Shown here: positions 61,413 through 64,000 of the stretch, piece after piece | Layout of the letters: each line of letters opens with the position of its first letter | Numbering within the stretch: position 1 is the first letter of the stretch | Origin: Acanthamoeba castellanii str. Neff | Taxonomy: Eukaryota > Discosea > Longamoebia > Acanthamoebidae | Direction of reading: 5' to 3' | DNA: 64,000 nt | Assembly (NCBI RefSeq): GCF_000313135.1 | Contig: NW_004457676.1 | Span: forward strand, 50,980-114,979 | Notes under the pieces: model-generated | The model's input: the letters and a program-made list of their open reading frames with translations, nothing else | What the model was told of the DNA's origin: nothing | Databases searched by the model: none | Translations under genes and position numbers: made by a program

Positions 61413-63287
61413 ATGCAAACCTCGCCCTCGAGGGCGGGCGCGTCGGTGCCTCCACTTTCTCTAGCCACCACGGGCTCGAGGCTCACTACCAACAATGTCA
61501 ATATTCACAATGCGGCGACGGCAGCATTAACCGGCAGCGGCGCCAGCCCCACGCAGAACAAAACTGGTAAAAAAAATCCCCCCATGACTTCATTTAATCT
61601 TATTCACCACTTTATAAATCCACAATAATCCCCTGTAAGAAGGGCGTTCTATTGTTTGCTAGATTTATTTTGTCAGTTAAACAGCAATTTAATGCGCACG
61701 TAATAATAATTAATAATTGGTTGGTCAGTGCTGCGCGTGCCCAAAGCGAAGGGTCCAGGCTGCCGGGACTGGACGCACGACTTTGTGGCCAAGCGAACGG
61801 CCAAAAAGGACCTGCGCGAACGCCTCTTCGTCGTCCTGGTCAAGCGCATGGCCCAGGTACTCCCTCCCTCCCTCCCTCCTCCATATCTCGCCTGGCTCTC
61901 AAACGCCACATCGTCCTCGTCGTCAATGTCATGGTGCGCGCTCTCGAACGATTGAACAGCTGTCGATGGCCCGGCTGGTGCGCGAGGAAACGAGCATGCT
62001 CTCCACCCTCTTGGGTCGCCGACCGCCGCCAATCGACGTCAAGGGCGTGGGTGGACCCGCCAGCAAGCCGCTGCAGGAGAACTCCGACAACAAGTGCTAC
62101 TGCGGGTACATACGCGCGCTCTCCGATCGGCCCCACTCCCTTTTGTGCGCACTCTCGGCTGTAACTGACGCGCTCACCATTTGACCGTGTGCGCACCAGA
62201 CGTCCGTTTGGGTTCTTCAGCCAGCACAAGAAGCGATGCGCGCTGTGTCTCGACTGGTTCTGCGATGCGTGCGTCATGCAGCGCGTGCCGCTCCACCTCG
62301 TGAACAAGGTCGAGCGTGCCCTGTCGCCCACCGACGTGCCCATGCTCAACACCTGCGAGGAGTGCACCCGCATCGCCTACGCCTACGTCAGGTGCGCCCC
62401 GATTCTTCGTCCTTCGTTCTTTGACGGCGCAGTGATGGACCTTTGACTCAAACTACTGTTCCCCAGGAGCGTACGCTACAGAGCGATTCTGCTCGAAGGC
62501 CGCAACCACCCGCTGCCGGCCTTGTACCACTTCATAATGGAGGAGGACCAGCGCATCGCACACAGCATGTTCGGCTACGCCAAGATGGTGAACGACCTGC
62601 GCGCCGTCGACGAGCAGGAGCGGGCCAGGCGTACCTCGCTCGACTACACCTCGTCGCCCGTCGTCCACAACTCTGTTCTTTCCGCCGCCTTCCAGGTTCC
62701 CTACCCCCACCTTTCCACGCTGGCCCGTTGTTGTGCCCCACATCTCACCCTCCCCCCGCAATGCCCGTGTGGACTATATAGGAAGCGCTGGAGGCGGGGC
62801 AGGAGATCGAGCAGCTCATGTACTCGATGACGGTCAGGATCGAGCAGCTGGGGAAGGGCATCCCCTTCTCGGGGCCGGATTCGATGGTGGTGCAGGAGCC
62901 CTCCTATCTGACCCAGAGCCCCGCGGACTCGCCCAGGTCGGCGTCGTCCTCCAACCCCACCTCTCCGCGCGCCTCCACGCTCGCCCTGCCCAGCGGAGGA
63001 CCCTACATGCTGTCATCGCGCTCGTCATCCACCTCATCGCTCGACTCGGTCATCAACGTGCCCGTGGTGGAGCCGCCACCCAAGTCGGAGGCCCAAAACG
63101 ACGTCCCGCTGTGGCACCCCACCACTGAGACCGACGTCGAGCTGCTGGGCAATGTCTCCACCACCCTCCGAGATCGCTTGGAGGAGCACCGACATTTCTA
63201 CGACGCCCTGCACATGGTTCTCTCTCTCTCTTTGTTGTGTGTGTGTGTGTGTGTGTGTGTGTGCCTGCGTGTGTGTGTGTGTGTGTG

Positions 63288-63337
<50 letters not shown>

Positions 63338-64000
63338 CGTGTGTGTGTGTGTGTGACTGCGATGGGAGTAGCTTACATACGTATGTCTGTCTGTTGGCGC
63401 ATTGTGCTTCAGCAAATGATGCTCCTGGAACTGCGGCTACTGCGCGAGGTGTATGTGACCGTGTTCCAGCTGTCCTACGAGCTGCGCGAGTTGTTCAACA
63501 TCAACGGACAGCACAACGAGGAGAGCACGGGCGTCAACGTCTACCTCCTGCTCATGCAACTCCTCAAGGTCTGCAAGCAGGAGCTCAAACAGCTCGTCAA
63601 CAAGATCGAAGACGCCAACTGGTACAACCGCTCCTCCCCTCTTCAGCGCCGAGTCGACGCCTCGCTCACTCGCGCTCCCTCCATTCTCCATCTTATATAT
63701 TTATTTTTTCAGGACACACTATGAGGAGGGCATTGCGGGCCTGGTGCGAAAGCGTCTGGACAACAGACGGCTGATCGACATCCCGCCGTTCGTGCTGCGA
63801 GAGCTCACGCCCGACGCGCTCACCGTGCTCGTCGTCGCCAAGTTCCTGGGAATCGTCCGCGTGGAGGTGCTCTCTCCCTCTCTCTCACCCTCACACATTC
63901 CCCCCCCCCCAATTGGCGCTCGAGCCTCTGCTCACCTGGAAAAAAAAACGGCAACAGGAGAAGAAGCTGGAGCTGAGAACAGCAAAGAGCCGATTCGTGA
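61413..64000 (+). CDS. FYVE-like zinc-finger protein, 3' end beyond window
   Basis: The ATG at 61413 (MQTSPSRAGASVPPL) leads through introns to GCRDWTHDFVAKRTAKKDL, MARLVREETSMLSTLLG, and a zinc-finger region split by an intron. The finger reads NKCYCGRPFGFF, HKKRCALCLDWFCDACVMQ, then MLNTCEECTRIAYAY. The Cys spacing is FYVE/PHD-like, but the first pair is C-x-C and the RRHHCR PI3P motif is reduced to HKKRC. After it come long helices (HFIMEEDQRIAHSMFGYAKM, EALEAGQEIEQLMYSMT), a Ser-rich linker and further helices (LLREVYVTVFQLSYELREL, LLKVCKQELKQLVNK). It ends in VRKRLDNRRLIDIPPFVL before running off the edge. A rabenosyn-like endosomal adaptor is one possibility. Membrane binding through PI3P is doubtful given the altered motif. 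Confidence 0.6.
63237..63355. repeat. (TG)n microsatellite in intron
   Basis: A near-continuous TG run of about 118 bp, broken by CC, AG and CG interruptions, lies within an intron of the FYVE-like gene, soon after the donor following DALHM. Confidence 0.9.

Overview
The window is nuclear DNA from a free-living amoeba, most likely Acanthamoeba or a close relative. It has GC-rich coding exons, many short GT-AG introns, simple repeats (CA, ACACGC, ACACGAC) confined mostly to introns, very tight gene packing on both strands, and a protein repertoire typical of a motile, phagocytic protist. The species is inferred from style and content; no ribosomal or other marker gene is present. All multi-exon coordinates run from start to stop codon, and splice sites were read by eye.

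Layout. 0.9-8.4 kb: a small thioredoxin-like protein, a TTC38-type TPR protein, a VWA-domain protein and an LRRC58-like LRR protein. 8.5-15.5 kb: a three-RRM raver-like RNA-binding protein, a GNAT acetyltransferase, a 62-residue membrane protein and a Ser-rich low-complexity protein. 16-20.9 kb: plant-type acetylornithine deacetylase, divergently paired with an EEP phosphodiesterase that carries an R3H domain inside its catalytic fold. 21.5-28.4 kb: a coiled-coil/SAM/LIM/Costars actin-type scaffold and a partly resolved gene. 28.8-36.5 kb: a DUF3339 membrane protein, a peroxiredoxin with an NLS-like head, an SH3-DH-PH RhoGEF and a GH29 alpha-L-fucosidase. 36.5-39.5 kb: a tRNA-like element, an orphan gene and a 2OG-Fe(II) oxygenase. 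39.9-53.9 kb: a RUN-coiled-coil-FYVE (RUFY-type) protein, divergent from an ankyrin-WGR-PARP protein. 54.2-64 kb: a 41-residue membrane protein, a NamZ-like (DUF1343) peptidoglycan glycosidase, a 70-residue ORF, a USP36/42-type deubiquitinase with an RGG tail, and the 5' part of a FYVE-like zinc-finger protein cut by the window end.

Several genes fit themes. Endosome and actin control: RUFY-like, RhoGEF, Costars scaffold, FYVE-like protein. Nuclear and nucleolar maintenance: PARP, TDP2-like EEP, USP36-like, NLS peroxiredoxin. Digestion of bacteria and glycans: NamZ-like, fucosidase. The genes do not form an operon-like pathway; the shared organisation is head-to-head pairs with short (65-220 bp) intergenic spacers.

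Three genes (near 15.5, 41.56 and 58.18 kb) show single-frame breaks that look like one-base indels, either assembly errors or real lesions. No CRISPR, bacterial operon or intact transposon was seen.
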